64,000 bases of DNA from Brucella tritici (GTDB lineage Bacteria > Pseudomonadota > Alphaproteobacteria > Rhizobiales > Rhizobiaceae), in contig NZ_CADEAR010000003.1 in assembly GCF_902825325.1 (NCBI RefSeq), positions 310,001 to 374,000 on the forward strand. The letters are read 5' to 3'. Each line of letters starts with the position of its first letter. Positions within the stretch are counted from its first letter, which is position 1. The notes under the pieces are model-generated. The model worked only from the letters and a program-made list of their open reading frames with translations. It had not been told where the DNA came from and ran no database searches. Of the stretch, positions 32,671 to 41,223 are shown piece by piece. The position numbers were made by a program, and so were the translations under genes.

Positions 32671-32696
32671 AAAAAAGGGGCGCTGGTGCGCCCCTT
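32671..32696 (-). terminator. terminator of bp26
   Basis: AAGGGGCG-ctggt-GCGCCCCTT with TTTTTT on the minus strand, 22 bp after the bp26 stop. Confidence 0.9.
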
Positions 32697-32718
32697 GCTC
32701 TTGCCAATTGAGCTGCCG

Positions 32719-33474
32719 TTATTCCTTGATTTCGAAAACGACATTGACCGAAACGTTGTAGCTGTTTTCGCCTGCTGCAACGGGCACGGCATCTTCCGGT
32801 GCTGCGGCAGCCATGGTCTTGAACTGCGCGCGAGCGATCGGCATTGGCATGGGTGGGCGGCTCTGCTCGTTGATCTCGACAACGCGACCGATACCTACAC
32901 CGGCAGCATCGGCAAGCGTCTTCGCCTTGGCGATAGCGTCGGCAACGGCGCGCTTGCGCGCTTCATTGATCGTGGCTGCCGGATTGTCGTTGACGAAGCT
33001 CAGATCGCCCCCCTGATTGACGCCGAGCGTGACGGATTCATCAAGCACGTTGCCCACCTTGGCCAGATCGCGCACGCGAACCGTCAGGCTGTTTGAAACC
33101 GTATAGCCGGTGATGTTCGGCTCTTTCAGCCCGTTCTTGTCGTCCGGATAGACGTAGCGCGGCTGGATGTTGATGCCGCCGGTCTGAAGATCGCGGTCTT
33201 CAATGCCAGCTTTCTTCATGGCTTCGAGTACTTTCGCCATGGCTTCATTGTTTGCGGTCATGGCTTCGCGCGCGGTCTTTGCCTCGCGCAATACGGAGAG
33301 ATTGAGGATGGCCATATCGGGCGAGGCGGTCATGGTGCCTTCGCCGGTGACGGCGATACGCGCAGGCTGCTTCGTCATCTGATTCTCCTGTGCCAGAGCT
33401 GGCAGCGTCAGTGCGCCTGCGAGCATGATTGCAGAAAAGGAGGTTGCAAGAAGAGTGGTAGCGCGGTTGTTCAT
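32719..33474 (-). CDS. bp26: periplasmic immunogen BP26/Omp28 (SIMPL domain)
   Basis: 251 residues with a signal peptide ([13 protein letters not shown]) and one SIMPL/DUF541 domain. The sequence follows the Brucella BP26 protein closely as I remember it: [50 protein letters not shown] and the C-terminal [17 protein letters not shown]26 is a major serological antigen in brucellosis that assembles into a large ring-like oligomer; its role is unclear. Monocistronic. Confidence 0.95.
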   Translation of the reverse strand: MNNRATTLLATSFSAIMLAGALTLPALAQENQMTKQPARIAVTGEGTMTASPDMAILNLSVLREAKTAREAMTANNEAMAKVLEAMKKAGIEDRDLQTGGINIQPRYVYPDDKNGLKEPNITGYTVSNSLTVRVRDLAKVGNVLDESVTLGVNQGGDLSFVNDNPAATINEARKRAVADAIAKAKTLADAAGVGIGRVVEINEQSRPPMPMPIARAQFKTMAAAAPEDAVPVAAGENSYNVSVNVVFEIKE

Positions 33475-33658
33475 AAAATCTCCTATAGAGAAAGTTGAGG
33501 CAGCTCTGGCAAAGCTGGTTGCACCGGTGCGGTTAGCCGCTTTGCCTTTGAAATCATTTATTTCTTAAGTTCCCGCTCTTGTCTGAAGCCGACGATATCA
33601 GATTCGAAATGCGTGCCAATTGCAACTGCCGGTTCAAATCAGAAAGACCGTGGCTCTA
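33475..33658. other. bp26 upstream region
   Basis: The 385-bp gap up to the tRNA starts with the bp26 promoter region and continues with a Bru-RS-like repeat and the tRNA promoter. No gene is visible. Confidence 0.5.
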
Positions 33659-33760
33659 GAGTGGTTCCAGTTCATGCGGAGTCGCTGGAGCCGCTTTAAG
33701 TATTTGTTTCGTCGCATCATCCCACGCAACACCGCTTCGCACTTTTACTGGAAATGCTCC
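33659..33760. repeat. Bru-RS-like palindromic repeat, copy A
   Basis: 102 bp with inverted ends (GAGTGGTTCC / GGAAATGCTC). It aligns along its whole length with 42341-42441, sharing TTTAAGTATTTGTTTCGT and the right end CTGGAAATGCTC. Size, ends and genus fit the Bru-RS family, short palindromes that serve as IS711 targets in Brucella. Confidence 0.75.
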
Positions 33761-33811
33761 AGGTTGCATGCATCGCAACTGAATATGTGCGCATTAGGGC
33801 AACTGATGCAT

Positions 33812-33840
33812 TTGACAGCTTGTGTCCCGGCTTTCTTTAG
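33812..33840 (+). promoter_or_regulatory. tRNA promoter
   Basis: Consensus -35 TTGACA (33812-33817), 17-bp spacer, -10-like CTTTAG (33835-33840), 20 bp before the first base of the tRNA. Confidence 0.65.
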
Positions 33841-33859
33841 GGTAGGGCAAGGGTGCGTG

Positions 33860-33936
33860 GGGCCTGTAGCTCAATTGGTTAGAGCCGGCGGCTCATAACC
33901 GCTTGGTTGGGGGTTCGAGTCCCTCCGGGCCCACCA
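33860..33936 (+). tRNA. tRNA-Ile2 (CAU anticodon, lysidine type)
   Basis: 77 nt cloverleaf with encoded CCA: acceptor GGGCCTG/CGGGCCC, D-arm GCTC/GAGC, anticodon arm GGCGG-CTCATAA-CCGCT, T-arm GGGGG-TTCGAGT-CCCTC. The anticodon is CAT at 33894-33896. The C4-G69 and C5-G68 pairs are those recognised by TilS in tRNA-Ile2, and differ from elongator and initiator tRNA-Met, so the C34 is probably modified to lysidine to read AUA. Often mis-annotated as tRNA-Met. Confidence 0.85.
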
Positions 33937-34216
33937 TTTTTTCTTCAGTTATTTTATGCCAATGGGCGGCATTTCCATTTGTATTGCAGCACTGTGTTTA
34001 TCGTCATTTTCAATGAATCGGCTTTAAACGATCCGTCATTCTTCCCTTGAACGTAAGTTATATGTGAATTCTCCTCAATAATTCCGTGACGTCGTAAGCT
34101 CGCTTAACTAACAATCACACCATGAAACATAATAATGATTGGGGTTCATGGTGTATTATAAGTGGGGAAAGCGGCCGGATAGACTCCGTACTGCAGGAAT
34201 AATCGCTTCACATAAG

Positions 34217-36193
34217 ATGGCATTGACACGGACATCGGCATTTCGCCGTATGATGCATGTAGTTGTTCTGTCGGCTGGTATTGCCAGCACAGGTTTAGCA
34301 AAAGAAGCGTCGGCATATGACTATGGACAATATGCCAATGAGACGCTTGAACGACTGATTACTGAATATCCCGGTCGTTATCGCGGTACGGCCAGTTTTG
34401 TCGGTGCGACGGACTGGATGCAGTCGCGCCTCGGTGTTGGTTACGCGACAAGCAGACAGGACTTTACTTGGGCAGGCAGCCGCAGTTCGCAGAATGTTAT
34501 TGCATCGGCACCCGGCACGAGCGACCAGTATCTGGTTCTCGGCGCACATTACGACACCTATTACGGCCGTCCAACGCTTCAGGGGCTCGATGATAATGCC
34601 TCCGGTGCAGCCGTCTTGACCGAGATCGCCCGCAATCTAGCTGGTATTCCTCTGGAAAATGGTCTGGAAGTGGTCGGTTTTGGAGCGGAAGAGGAGGGAC
34701 TGCGGGGATCTAGAGCCTATGTTGCGTCGCTCAGTGACGAACAGCGCGCAAATATGCTCGGCATGATCAATCTCGACAGCCTCATTACCGGCGATAAGAT
34801 GTATGCCCATGCAGGCAGCAATAGCATCGATAATCCGGCTTTGACTGCTTATCGTGACCAGATTTTGCGCATCGCGAACGAGCTTGATATTCCGCTCTTT
34901 ACCAATCCCGGACTCAATCATGAGTATCCGGCTGGAACTGGTTGCTGTAGCGATGGGGAAAGTTTCAACGGGCTCGGTGTGCCGGTTCTGTTCATTGAGG
35001 CGACCAACTGGGAACTTGGCGATCTCGACGGTTATCAGCAGACGGACAATTCGGCGATCCCCGGCGGTTCGACATGGCATACGCCGAGTCTCGACAATAA
35101 GGATGTTCTCACCAATGCCTTCGGTCAGGAGCGTATTGACCAGAGACTCCAGGACTTTTCAAGGCTGCTGACCCGTCTCGTCCTCGAACTGACGGGCGCA
35201 GATCTGCTTGCCTCGACGGCTTCCGGAGGCACGATGATCCGGCAAATGACGGATCAATTGCAGCGTCAGCATCAAGCACTGACGAGTTTGCATAGCCGTC
35301 GTTGGTTGACTTTGCTTGAAAGCGATCGCGCCGTCGGAACGTTCAGCGGTGAAGCAAGTGTGGAAGGGGAGTTATATCCGGGTGGCGGTTTCGACCTGCC
35401 CGGAATTTCGGATGCCAATCGTCTTGGCTTTCACCTTCTCGGTGATTATCGCTACAATCAAGCGTGGACGCTCGGTGGAAGCCTCAGCTTTCAGCGCAGT
35501 CGGGACAAGCTGGCCAATGACGGTTCGATTGACGGCGATAGCTGGCAGGGGGCTTTGTACGCCCTTTATCAGGATGCGGCCTCCAACTGGTTTGCGGGCG
35601 ACATCAATATCGGGCGGACCAGCTTCGATAATGATCGCTCGGTCTTCCTGCAGGCAATGAACGGTCCTGTTCTGCTGAATCAACAATTGCAGTCCGATAC
35701 TTCCGCACTGTTCTGGGGTGCCCGCATCGAAGGTGGTCATGATTTCAGCTGGGCCGGTATGAAGAGCGGTCCGGTGGCCGGTCTCGATTATATGCGCTAC
35801 CGTATTGATGGCTTCGATGAAGGGGACGTCTTCAGAACCGCGTTAGACTACGCGAAGCAGGATTTCGATTCGCTCGAGGCCAGTATTGGTTGGCGTCTGC
35901 ATGGCACCATGACGTTCGCAAATGGTATGGTCCTACGGCCATATACGAGTGTGAAATGGGTGCGGGAATTGGCTGATGGCCGCCCTGAGACAATCCGTCT
36001 GACCAGTATAGCCGATGGCCGCGACCGAATTGCTTTTCTTGGAGGTGTCGATAAGGACTTTGGGCGCGCCCAATTGGGAGCCCAGCTGGCAGTAACTGAG
36101 AACATTGGCCTGTTCAGCGAAATCAATGCGCGTTTTGCACATGAAGACGGCAATGAGGTTGGCTACTCATTGGGGCTTCAATTCCGGTTCTAG
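34217..36193 (+). CDS. M28 metallopeptidase fused to an autotransporter beta-barrel
   Basis: 658 residues. Signal peptide (HVVVLSAGIASTGLAKEASA), then an M28 zinc aminopeptidase domain with all ligands in order: GAHYDT (about residue 110), LDDNASG (121), the catalytic pair in AEEEG (156), NLDS (184) and STWHTP (286). A helical linker (about 340-390) leads to a C-terminal barrel of about 270 residues (RLGFHLLGDYRYNQAW onward) ending in GLQFRF, the terminal Phe expected for outer-membrane insertion. So the peptidase should be displayed or released at the surface by type Va secretion. Start is uncertain: I use the ATG giving a normal signal peptide; an ATG at 34148 would add 23 residues. Confidence 0.9.
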   Translation: MALTRTSAFRRMMHVVVLSAGIASTGLAKEASAYDYGQYANETLERLITEYPGRYRGTASFVGATDWMQSRLGVGYATSRQDFTWAGSRSSQNVIASAPGTSDQYLVLGAHYDTYYGRPTLQGLDDNASGAAVLTEIARNLAGIPLENGLEVVGFGAEEEGLRGSRAYVASLSDEQRANMLGMINLDSLITGDKMYAHAGSNSIDNPALTAYRDQILRIANELDIPLFTNPGLNHEYPAGTGCCSDGESFNGLGVPVLFIEATNWELGDLDGYQQTDNSAIPGGSTWHTPSLDNKDVLTNAFGQERIDQRLQDFSRLLTRLVLELTGADLLASTASGGTMIRQMTDQLQRQHQALTSLHSRRWLTLLESDRAVGTFSGEASVEGELYPGGGFDLPGISDANRLGFHLLGDYRYNQAWTLGGSLSFQRSRDKLANDGSIDGDSWQGALYALYQDAASNWFAGDINIGRTSFDNDRSVFLQAMNGPVLLNQQLQSDTSALFWGARIEGGHDFSWAGMKSGPVAGLDYMRYRIDGFDEGDVFRTALDYAKQDFDSLEASIGWRLHGTMTFANGMVLRPYTSVKWVRELADGRPETIRLTSIADGRDRIAFLGGVDKDFGRAQLGAQLAVTENIGLFSEINARFAHEDGNEVGYSLGLQFRF

Positions 36194-36361
36194 GGCGCGT
36201 TTCGATCCGGTTTGCAGAACACCGGTCTGTTTCACCAGATCGGTGTTTTGGTTCTCATCGCAAACTTTCAACAAATTTTAGCAGTTCGTTAAGAAAATAG
36301 TAACGCAATGAAACAATTTTTTAAGTGACGTGAACTGGCAACAAAATGGAGGTTTTGGGCG

Positions 36362-36859
36362 ATGAGAAAAAATGCAACCACCGTTGCGCTGGCATTGGCA
36401 GGGTTGGTGGCGAGTTCTCTCGCGGCTTCAGCGAAGACGAGTTATTTGGGTGAGTTCCGCGATTGGGGCGTTTACCAGAACACCGACCTAGCGGGTAACA
36501 AGTGCTATGCCTTGACGGTGCCGATCAATTTTCATCCCGCCGGTGTGCGGCACGGCGATAATTTCGTGATTATTTCCAAGGCGGATGGCCAATACAGCCC
36601 TCAATTGGTGATGGGGTATGAGCTGAAGACTGACAGCTCGGTCAACGTGATGGTGGATGGCACGCGCTTTCCATTCTTCAGCGAGGGCAATCGTGCCTGG
36701 GCGGAAAATGTTGCTGATGAGGCGAAGCTGATGCGCGCCATGCGCGCTGGCAAAACGCTCAACGTGCAGGCGACATCGGCACGCGGCACGCAGACCCGCT
36801 ATACGTTTTCCCTGATGGGGCTGTCGGCATCACTGCAGCGCGTGGATGGCTGCCGGTAA
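36362..36859 (+). CDS. invasion-associated locus B (IalB)-like protein
   Basis: 165 residues with a signal peptide (LALAGLVASSLAASA-K) and an IalB-type domain: GEFRDWGVYQN, NKCYALT near the N terminus, and FSLMGLSASL...C at the end, leaving two cysteines able to pair. Periplasmic. In Bartonella IalB is linked to erythrocyte invasion; most relatives, this one included, have no proven role. GGAGG stands 9 nt before the ATG. Confidence 0.82.
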   Translation: MRKNATTVALALAGLVASSLAASAKTSYLGEFRDWGVYQNTDLAGNKCYALTVPINFHPAGVRHGDNFVIISKADGQYSPQLVMGYELKTDSSVNVMVDGTRFPFFSEGNRAWAENVADEAKLMRAMRAGKTLNVQATSARGTQTRYTFSLMGLSASLQRVDGCR

Positions 36860-36866
36860 CAGTTGG

Positions 36867-36895
36867 AAAAGCCCTGCCGACTGGCAGGGCTTTCT
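36867..36895 (+). terminator. terminator of the IalB-like gene
   Basis: AAAGCCCTGCC-gact-GGCAGGGCTTT, 8 bp after the stop, facing the convergent csbD-like gene. Confidence 0.88.
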
Positions 36896-36912
36896 CTGGA
36901 ATAATGTGGGCT

Positions 36913-37122
36913 TTACGAAAGCCAGGTCTGGCGATTGTACCAATCGTCCAGATCGGAACGCACGCGGTCCTTTTCTAGGCCGTAGCGTTCCTGGATTTTA
37001 CCTTCCAACTGCTCGCGTCGACCGTTGATCTGGTCGAGATCGTCATCGGTGAGTTTGCCCCACTGTTCCTTGATCCTGCCTTTGGCCTGTTTCCAGTTTC
37101 CTTCAACGCGATTCCAGTCCAT
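36913..37122 (-). CDS. CsbD family stress protein
   Basis: 69 residues, hydrophilic and highly charged, with the CsbD pattern MDWNRVEGNWKQAKGRIKEQ (first part) and LTDDDLDQINGRREQL. Homologues are general-stress proteins of unknown mechanism. GGAGG is 8 nt before the ATG. Confidence 0.93.
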   Translation of the reverse strand: MDWNRVEGNWKQAKGRIKEQWGKLTDDDLDQINGRREQLEGKIQERYGLEKDRVRSDLDDWYNRQTWLS

Positions 37123-37218
37123 TGGTTGTTCCTCCGTTCTGGCCCCCCGTTCTGGCTTGGTTATGGTTAACTAACGCAACGGGGAGCGATTGGTTCAGCA
37201 AAAAATTGCAGAACCAGC

Positions 37219-38286
37219 TCAGAGGCCGAGGAACTTGAAGGGCTCGTTTTCCTTGAAACTGTCGTTGACGACGCCATTGAACGTGTTGGTTTGATTGGCA
37301 CCTAGATCGAGTTTCTTGACCTTGCCGCTCTCTGGTGAAAAGTCGATTTTCTTCAAATCAACCCAGAAGACATTGGGTGTCAAAGCGGACTCGAAGAAAT
37401 AGAGCTTGCGCTTCTGGTCGGCCACTGTCCGCCAGCGTGTCGAGGAAATGTTCGGCTGGTCAGGTGTCGTCAGGCCATAGGGGACCGAGGTGTTCCGGAT
37501 GACGCTGAATACACTGGCAATCGACTCGACCGGGTCTTCGGCTTTCGGAATGGCATTTACGTAGAAGGAAGCGCGTGCGAAACGATCGGCGGCTCGGTTG
37601 GTGCCCGGCAGCATGACTGTACCGCCAATCTGGGTCCAGTAAGAGTTGAGCGCCAGCTGCTCGTCATAGGTCGGCGAGTTGGTCATCACCTGATATTGCT
37701 TGCCGTGATGGATCACCTGCTTGCCGTCGATATATTCGATGACCGCGCTGTCGCCGCTGGAATCGGATATCGCCAGATGGAGTGTCGCCAGCCTGTCTTC
37801 GCCGGGCACCTTGTCCGTTACAATTGTGAAAGGATCGGTGCTCAGCTTCTTTACTGCCTCATCGACCGTGGCAAAGTTATCGAGCACATATTGCGCCCAT
37901 GCCGCGATGCTGAGACCCGGGGTGGTACCGTCGTATTTGGGATATTCGGATTCGACCAGCCACAGTGCGCCGACGGAAAGTCCAGCTTCGTTCAACCCAT
38001 CCGTCGTTGAAATGTCGTAACCTGAAGCGATGACGCTGCCATATTTGGACGTCCACTGGAGCGAGTTCTTGCCCGCCTCGCCGGAACGCTTCATGCCACG
38101 TGGAAAAATCCAGAGGTTGGTTGCAACGTCTACTTTCCAATCCATGGATCGCGCAGTCATTACCTGATCGTTGGCTCCGTGATAAACGAAACGCGTGCAG
38201 GCTTCGGCAATCGGCGCGGCAAGCATGCTGCCTGCAACGAGCGTGGTGGTGCAGATGCTGGAAAAGGACCGCTTCAAAATCGGCAT
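37219..38286 (-). CDS. choloylglycine hydrolase family protein (paralogue 1)
   Basis: 355 residues, an Ntn hydrolase of the bile-salt hydrolase/penicillin V acylase family. The signal peptide ends at PIAEA and exposes Cys30 (CTRF) as N-terminal nucleophile; Arg (TARSMDW), the DGLNEAGL loop, MTNSP(T)YDEQL Asn and the RFARASFY Arg complete the active site. Export before activation means a periplasmic enzyme. A homologue in Brucella abortus deconjugates bile salts and aids oral infection; here substrates may equally be N-acyl amides. Confidence 0.9.
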   Translation of the reverse strand: MPILKRSFSSICTTTLVAGSMLAAPIAEACTRFVYHGANDQVMTARSMDWKVDVATNLWIFPRGMKRSGEAGKNSLQWTSKYGSVIASGYDISTTDGLNEAGLSVGALWLVESEYPKYDGTTPGLSIAAWAQYVLDNFATVDEAVKKLSTDPFTIVTDKVPGEDRLATLHLAISDSSGDSAVIEYIDGKQVIHHGKQYQVMTNSPTYDEQLALNSYWTQIGGTVMLPGTNRAADRFARASFYVNAIPKAEDPVESIASVFSVIRNTSVPYGLTTPDQPNISSTRWRTVADQKRKLYFFESALTPNVFWVDLKKIDFSPESGKVKKLDLGANQTNTFNGVVNDSFKENEPFKFLGL

Positions 38287-38414
38287 GGATCGTCCCCTCT
38301 AAAATGCCCGGTAATCTCTGGGGCAGGATGCCCGTTAGTCAGGATGATTGGGTGGATGCCCTCGCTACGCGATATAAGGCGAAGATCGTTACTAGAAAGA
38401 CAGGTGCACGGGTT

Positions 38415-38978
38415 TTAACGCTCGCCCATATAGCCGCGCTGCTTCCATTGCTGCAGCGGCATTATATCTGGCGGCCCGCCGCCTGCCTCATACCAGGAAT
38501 CGACGGCCCATTTCTGGCCCTTCCTGTCCTCAATAACGGCGGTCCAGTGCGGATAACGACCGTCGAAGAACGCGCCGCGAGAGGTGCGTCGTGCGACCTT
38601 GTGATGCTTCAGCCAGCCGCGCGACTGCAAATAGCGCAGGAAGTTATCCGTATTGGTCGATTCATCGATGCAATCCATCTGGCCCTTGATGCGGGCCTTG
38701 CCGAACTGCATTTTCGGCTTGTCCCGAACGCCGATGGCTGCGGTGCTTCGCTGTTCGAAGATTGCAACCGCAGTCCGCAATCCGTTCCGCTCCCCATCTG
38801 CGCTACGGCTACCGTTCTGCAGAAGATTCCGGATGCGCTGTTCATCTTTCGCGGTAAGCGTAACCTTTGTTCGGTAATGGCATTCATAGCCGTGACAGAC
38901 GCTGAAAGTCTGTGCCGAAGCCATTCCGACGGGAAACACCAAACCTATAAGGGCGCCAGCACCCAGGAATTTTATCAA
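38415..38978 (-). CDS. secreted protein with possible Cys-His-Asp catalytic triad
   Basis: 187 residues from a TTG start that has GGAG 7 nt upstream; the reading frame is open further back but would run into the DUF4239 gene. Signal peptide LIKFLGAGALIGLVFPVGMASAQ. In the mature part, Cys103 (GQMDCIDES), His144 (RYPHWTAVI) and Asp160 (KWAVDSW) have the order and spacing of papain-like or transglutaminase-like hydrolases. A further pair of cysteines (VCHGYEC) sits at the N terminus. I do not recognise a named family; enzymatic activity is inference. Confidence 0.78.
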   Translation of the reverse strand: MIKFLGAGALIGLVFPVGMASAQTFSVCHGYECHYRTKVTLTAKDEQRIRNLLQNGSRSADGERNGLRTAVAIFEQRSTAAIGVRDKPKMQFGKARIKGQMDCIDESTNTDNFLRYLQSRGWLKHHKVARRTSRGAFFDGRYPHWTAVIEDRKGQKWAVDSWYEAGGGPPDIMPLQQWKQRGYMGER

Positions 38979-39051
38979 ATCGCTACTCCGCGTTCTAAAC
39001 GGATTTCCCTGTAATTTCAGCAGGATAAAATAGATCGAATCTTCCGGTATC

Positions 39052-39816
39052 TTAGCCGTGCTTGTGGCTGGTGAAAAGGAGTGATGGTTCAAGGCGTTCC
39101 AGCCCCTGATATGGATTGGCATGGATTGCGAGAATCCAGAGGCAGAACGATGCTGTCAGCGAATAAATGACGAGCGCCTTTACGCCAGCTCGTACGCGGT
39201 CAGCATGGGTGGCTGCGATGGTTATCGCTGTCAGGAATGTCAGCGAAAGCACAAGATACCATTTGTAATAGTCGATTGAGGTCGATCCTACAGCCAGACG
39301 GGTATTGCGTGCGTCCTGCAGTTCATCGAAGTCGTTGATGAGCTGGGAGATAACAGGTGAGGGTACATCGCCGCGCGCCAGATTGATGATCTCGCGCCTT
39401 ATGTTCTGCAACGCCGTTTCCACGGAACCAGCCGGCTCGACATTGATCTTGTCGCGCCATTCGTCGTCGATTACAGCAAGGCGATAGCCGGTAAGGGCGG
39501 CAGTAAGTGCAGGTGCGTTCAATATTTCCGTATGGGAGGTTCCGATCAAACGGGAAATGGCCGAACGTTCTTCACTGATCGCCTGATCAGCCCTGGAATT
39601 AACGCTCCATATGTCCGCAGCAACAAAGCCGAGCGATAAAGCCCAAGCTGTCGCAATAGTGCTGATGAAAGCGCCGATGGGAATGGAAAGAATATCACTG
39701 GCTGCGTGTTTGGACAGCATGTCGAGTGCGAAACGTCCGACCGCATAAAACACAATCCCGAGTATGGCGAAGGCCGCAAACGAAAGGTAAATCGGCAGCT
39801 CAAAGATGTAAGTCAT
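39052..39816 (-). CDS. DUF4239 (bestrophin-like) membrane protein
   Basis: 254 residues with two N-terminal and two C-terminal membrane spans around a cytoplasmic helical part (EERSAISRLIG, IINLARGD, FDELQDARNTR), the layout of DUF4239. Function unknown; an anion-channel-like role is sometimes suggested. GGGGG precedes the ATG at 6 nt. It ends 73 bp before the secreted triad protein and is probably co-transcribed with it. Confidence 0.8.
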   Translation of the reverse strand: MTYIFELPIYLSFAAFAILGIVFYAVGRFALDMLSKHAASDILSIPIGAFISTIATAWALSLGFVAADIWSVNSRADQAISEERSAISRLIGTSHTEILNAPALTAALTGYRLAVIDDEWRDKINVEPAGSVETALQNIRREIINLARGDVPSPVISQLINDFDELQDARNTRLAVGSTSIDYYKWYLVLSLTFLTAITIAATHADRVRAGVKALVIYSLTASFCLWILAIHANPYQGLERLEPSLLFTSHKHG

Positions 39817-39887
39817 TCATTCCCCCAAAGTCAGCGCGCGTTTCTTCTGATTGGATGTGATCGGCGCTCTGACTGTTTTTTAGACAC

Positions 39888-39922
39888 GCATCCCGAAAAT
39901 CGTTTTCTATTTTTCGGTGTGC
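39888..39922. repeat. degenerate short palindromic repeat
   Basis: GCATCCCGAAAATCGTTTTC and TTTTTCGGTGTGC, a weaker member of the family also seen at 51631-51676 (GCATCTTTTCCGAAAACCG). It occupies the middle of the 301-bp gap before the porin-like gene. Confidence 0.55.
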
Positions 39923-40060
39923 ACTCAAATCTCCCGCTTATTATTATCGGGAGTCGTTGCGTTTTACTTAGGGAAGTTCTCCCTAACAATCCTTTCCCTA
40001 TTTTGGTGATCTCATCCGACTATATTCCAGCAGAAGGTTGCGCTGGTCTGGGCCGAATAG

Positions 40061-40088
40061 CAAAAACCCGCCGGTATCACCGGCGGGT
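40061..40088 (-). terminator. terminator of the outer-membrane barrel gene
   Basis: ACCCGCCGG-tatca-CCGGCGGGT with TTTTTG on the minus strand, 30 bp after the stop. Confidence 0.88.
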
Positions 40089-40117
40089 CGAGCAACAGAG
40101 ATTAATTGTGCTGTGAA

Positions 40118-40969
40118 CTAGAATGTAACGGAGAGACCGATGACCGGCCCATGCTGGGTCACGTCATACTTGAACTTCTCGATAGTGTCGTTGTCTTTGT
40201 AATCCTGATAGAGCGCCCGATAGCCGACGCGGAATGTCGTCGGAACATCAAAAACGAGCGTACGGTAACCGAGATAAATCTGGCCGTTGGCGCTGAGCTT
40301 GGTTCCAGCCCCGAAACCGCCAATGTCGGCTTCTGCAAAAATGTTCCAGCGGTCGTTGATGTCGTAAAAGACGCGCGTACCAATGAACGGATCGGTCCAC
40401 TCCACCTTGCGTGATCCGCTGAAAGGACCGACTTCAAGTCCGGCCTCCAGCTTTGTCCAGCGCACACCGACCGTTGGTTCAATTGCGAAAACCCGTTGGT
40501 TTCCGAAGAGCGTGGTTCCTTCGAGCTGCTGTTCATAGATGCGATAATATGCACCGCCGGACAGGGTCGTTGTCTTGATATCGAGAGCAAGCTCGTTATC
40601 CCGCAGATTTTCGTCCTGGCTGGTCTTGACGTACTGTCCGTCGATAAAAAAGCCAACCGTCCCATTGTTGACGTCGATATTGCCCATGAAGCTCATATCG
40701 AGATTGTCGAAAATCTCGCGGAAGGGGACATTCACATCGGTGCTGCGGCCCAGCAGGCCGGCGCTACCATTCAGCGATGCGCCCCAAACATAAGGGCTGA
40801 AGATCACGCGCCAGCGCTGCTGATCCTGAATTTCTGGTTGTGTCGCCACGGCATCTGCAGCGAGCGATGCTGCTGATGTACCTATTAAAACAGTTGATGC
40901 TAATATAATATTTCTGGAAAATTTTAACAGTAAATTCCCGTTATGGTTACGCGATCTTCCGTCTTTCAC
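40118..40969 (-). CDS. outer-membrane beta-barrel protein, unknown function
   Basis: 283 residues from a GTG start with GGGGG upstream. Signal peptide IILASTVLIGTSAASLA, then alternating amphipathic strands (WRVIFSPYVWGASLNGS, VGFFIDGQYVKTS, GGAYYRIYEQQL, FRVGYRALYQDYKD) and a C-terminal VIGLSVTF ending in Phe. It resembles conserved outer-membrane barrel proteins of unknown role in Rhizobiales, not the Omp2 porins. The 254-bp region upstream is AT-rich and holds no gene. Confidence 0.82.
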   Translation of the reverse strand: MKDGRSRNHNGNLLLKFSRNIILASTVLIGTSAASLAADAVATQPEIQDQQRWRVIFSPYVWGASLNGSAGLLGRSTDVNVPFREIFDNLDMSFMGNIDVNNGTVGFFIDGQYVKTSQDENLRDNELALDIKTTTLSGGAYYRIYEQQLEGTTLFGNQRVFAIEPTVGVRWTKLEAGLEVGPFSGSRKVEWTDPFIGTRVFYDINDRWNIFAEADIGGFGAGTKLSANGQIYLGYRTLVFDVPTTFRVGYRALYQDYKDNDTIEKFKYDVTQHGPVIGLSVTF

Positions 40970-41223
40970 CGAAAAAACCCCCTAGATTATGTATTAGCAA
41001 TTCCGATAATACATCAGATTCAAATCTTGATCTATATATATGTTAATCATTGCGCGAAATAAACTGAAAATTGATACTTATATTAAGGTTTGTTCTGTTG
41101 ACTTTGATGGAGCGCAACCATTTATTCGAAAAAGGGAGAGGGCCTCTCTGTTCGTCAGGGTAAGGCAAGGGTTGTTAGTTTGGACATTTTTGAAATGACA
41201 AATCGTGGAGTAACGAGGTCATC

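Noticed and set aside
33860..33936. tRNA-Met assignment
   Set aside because: Anticodon CAU fits, but C4-G69 and C5-G68 point to tRNA-Ile2.
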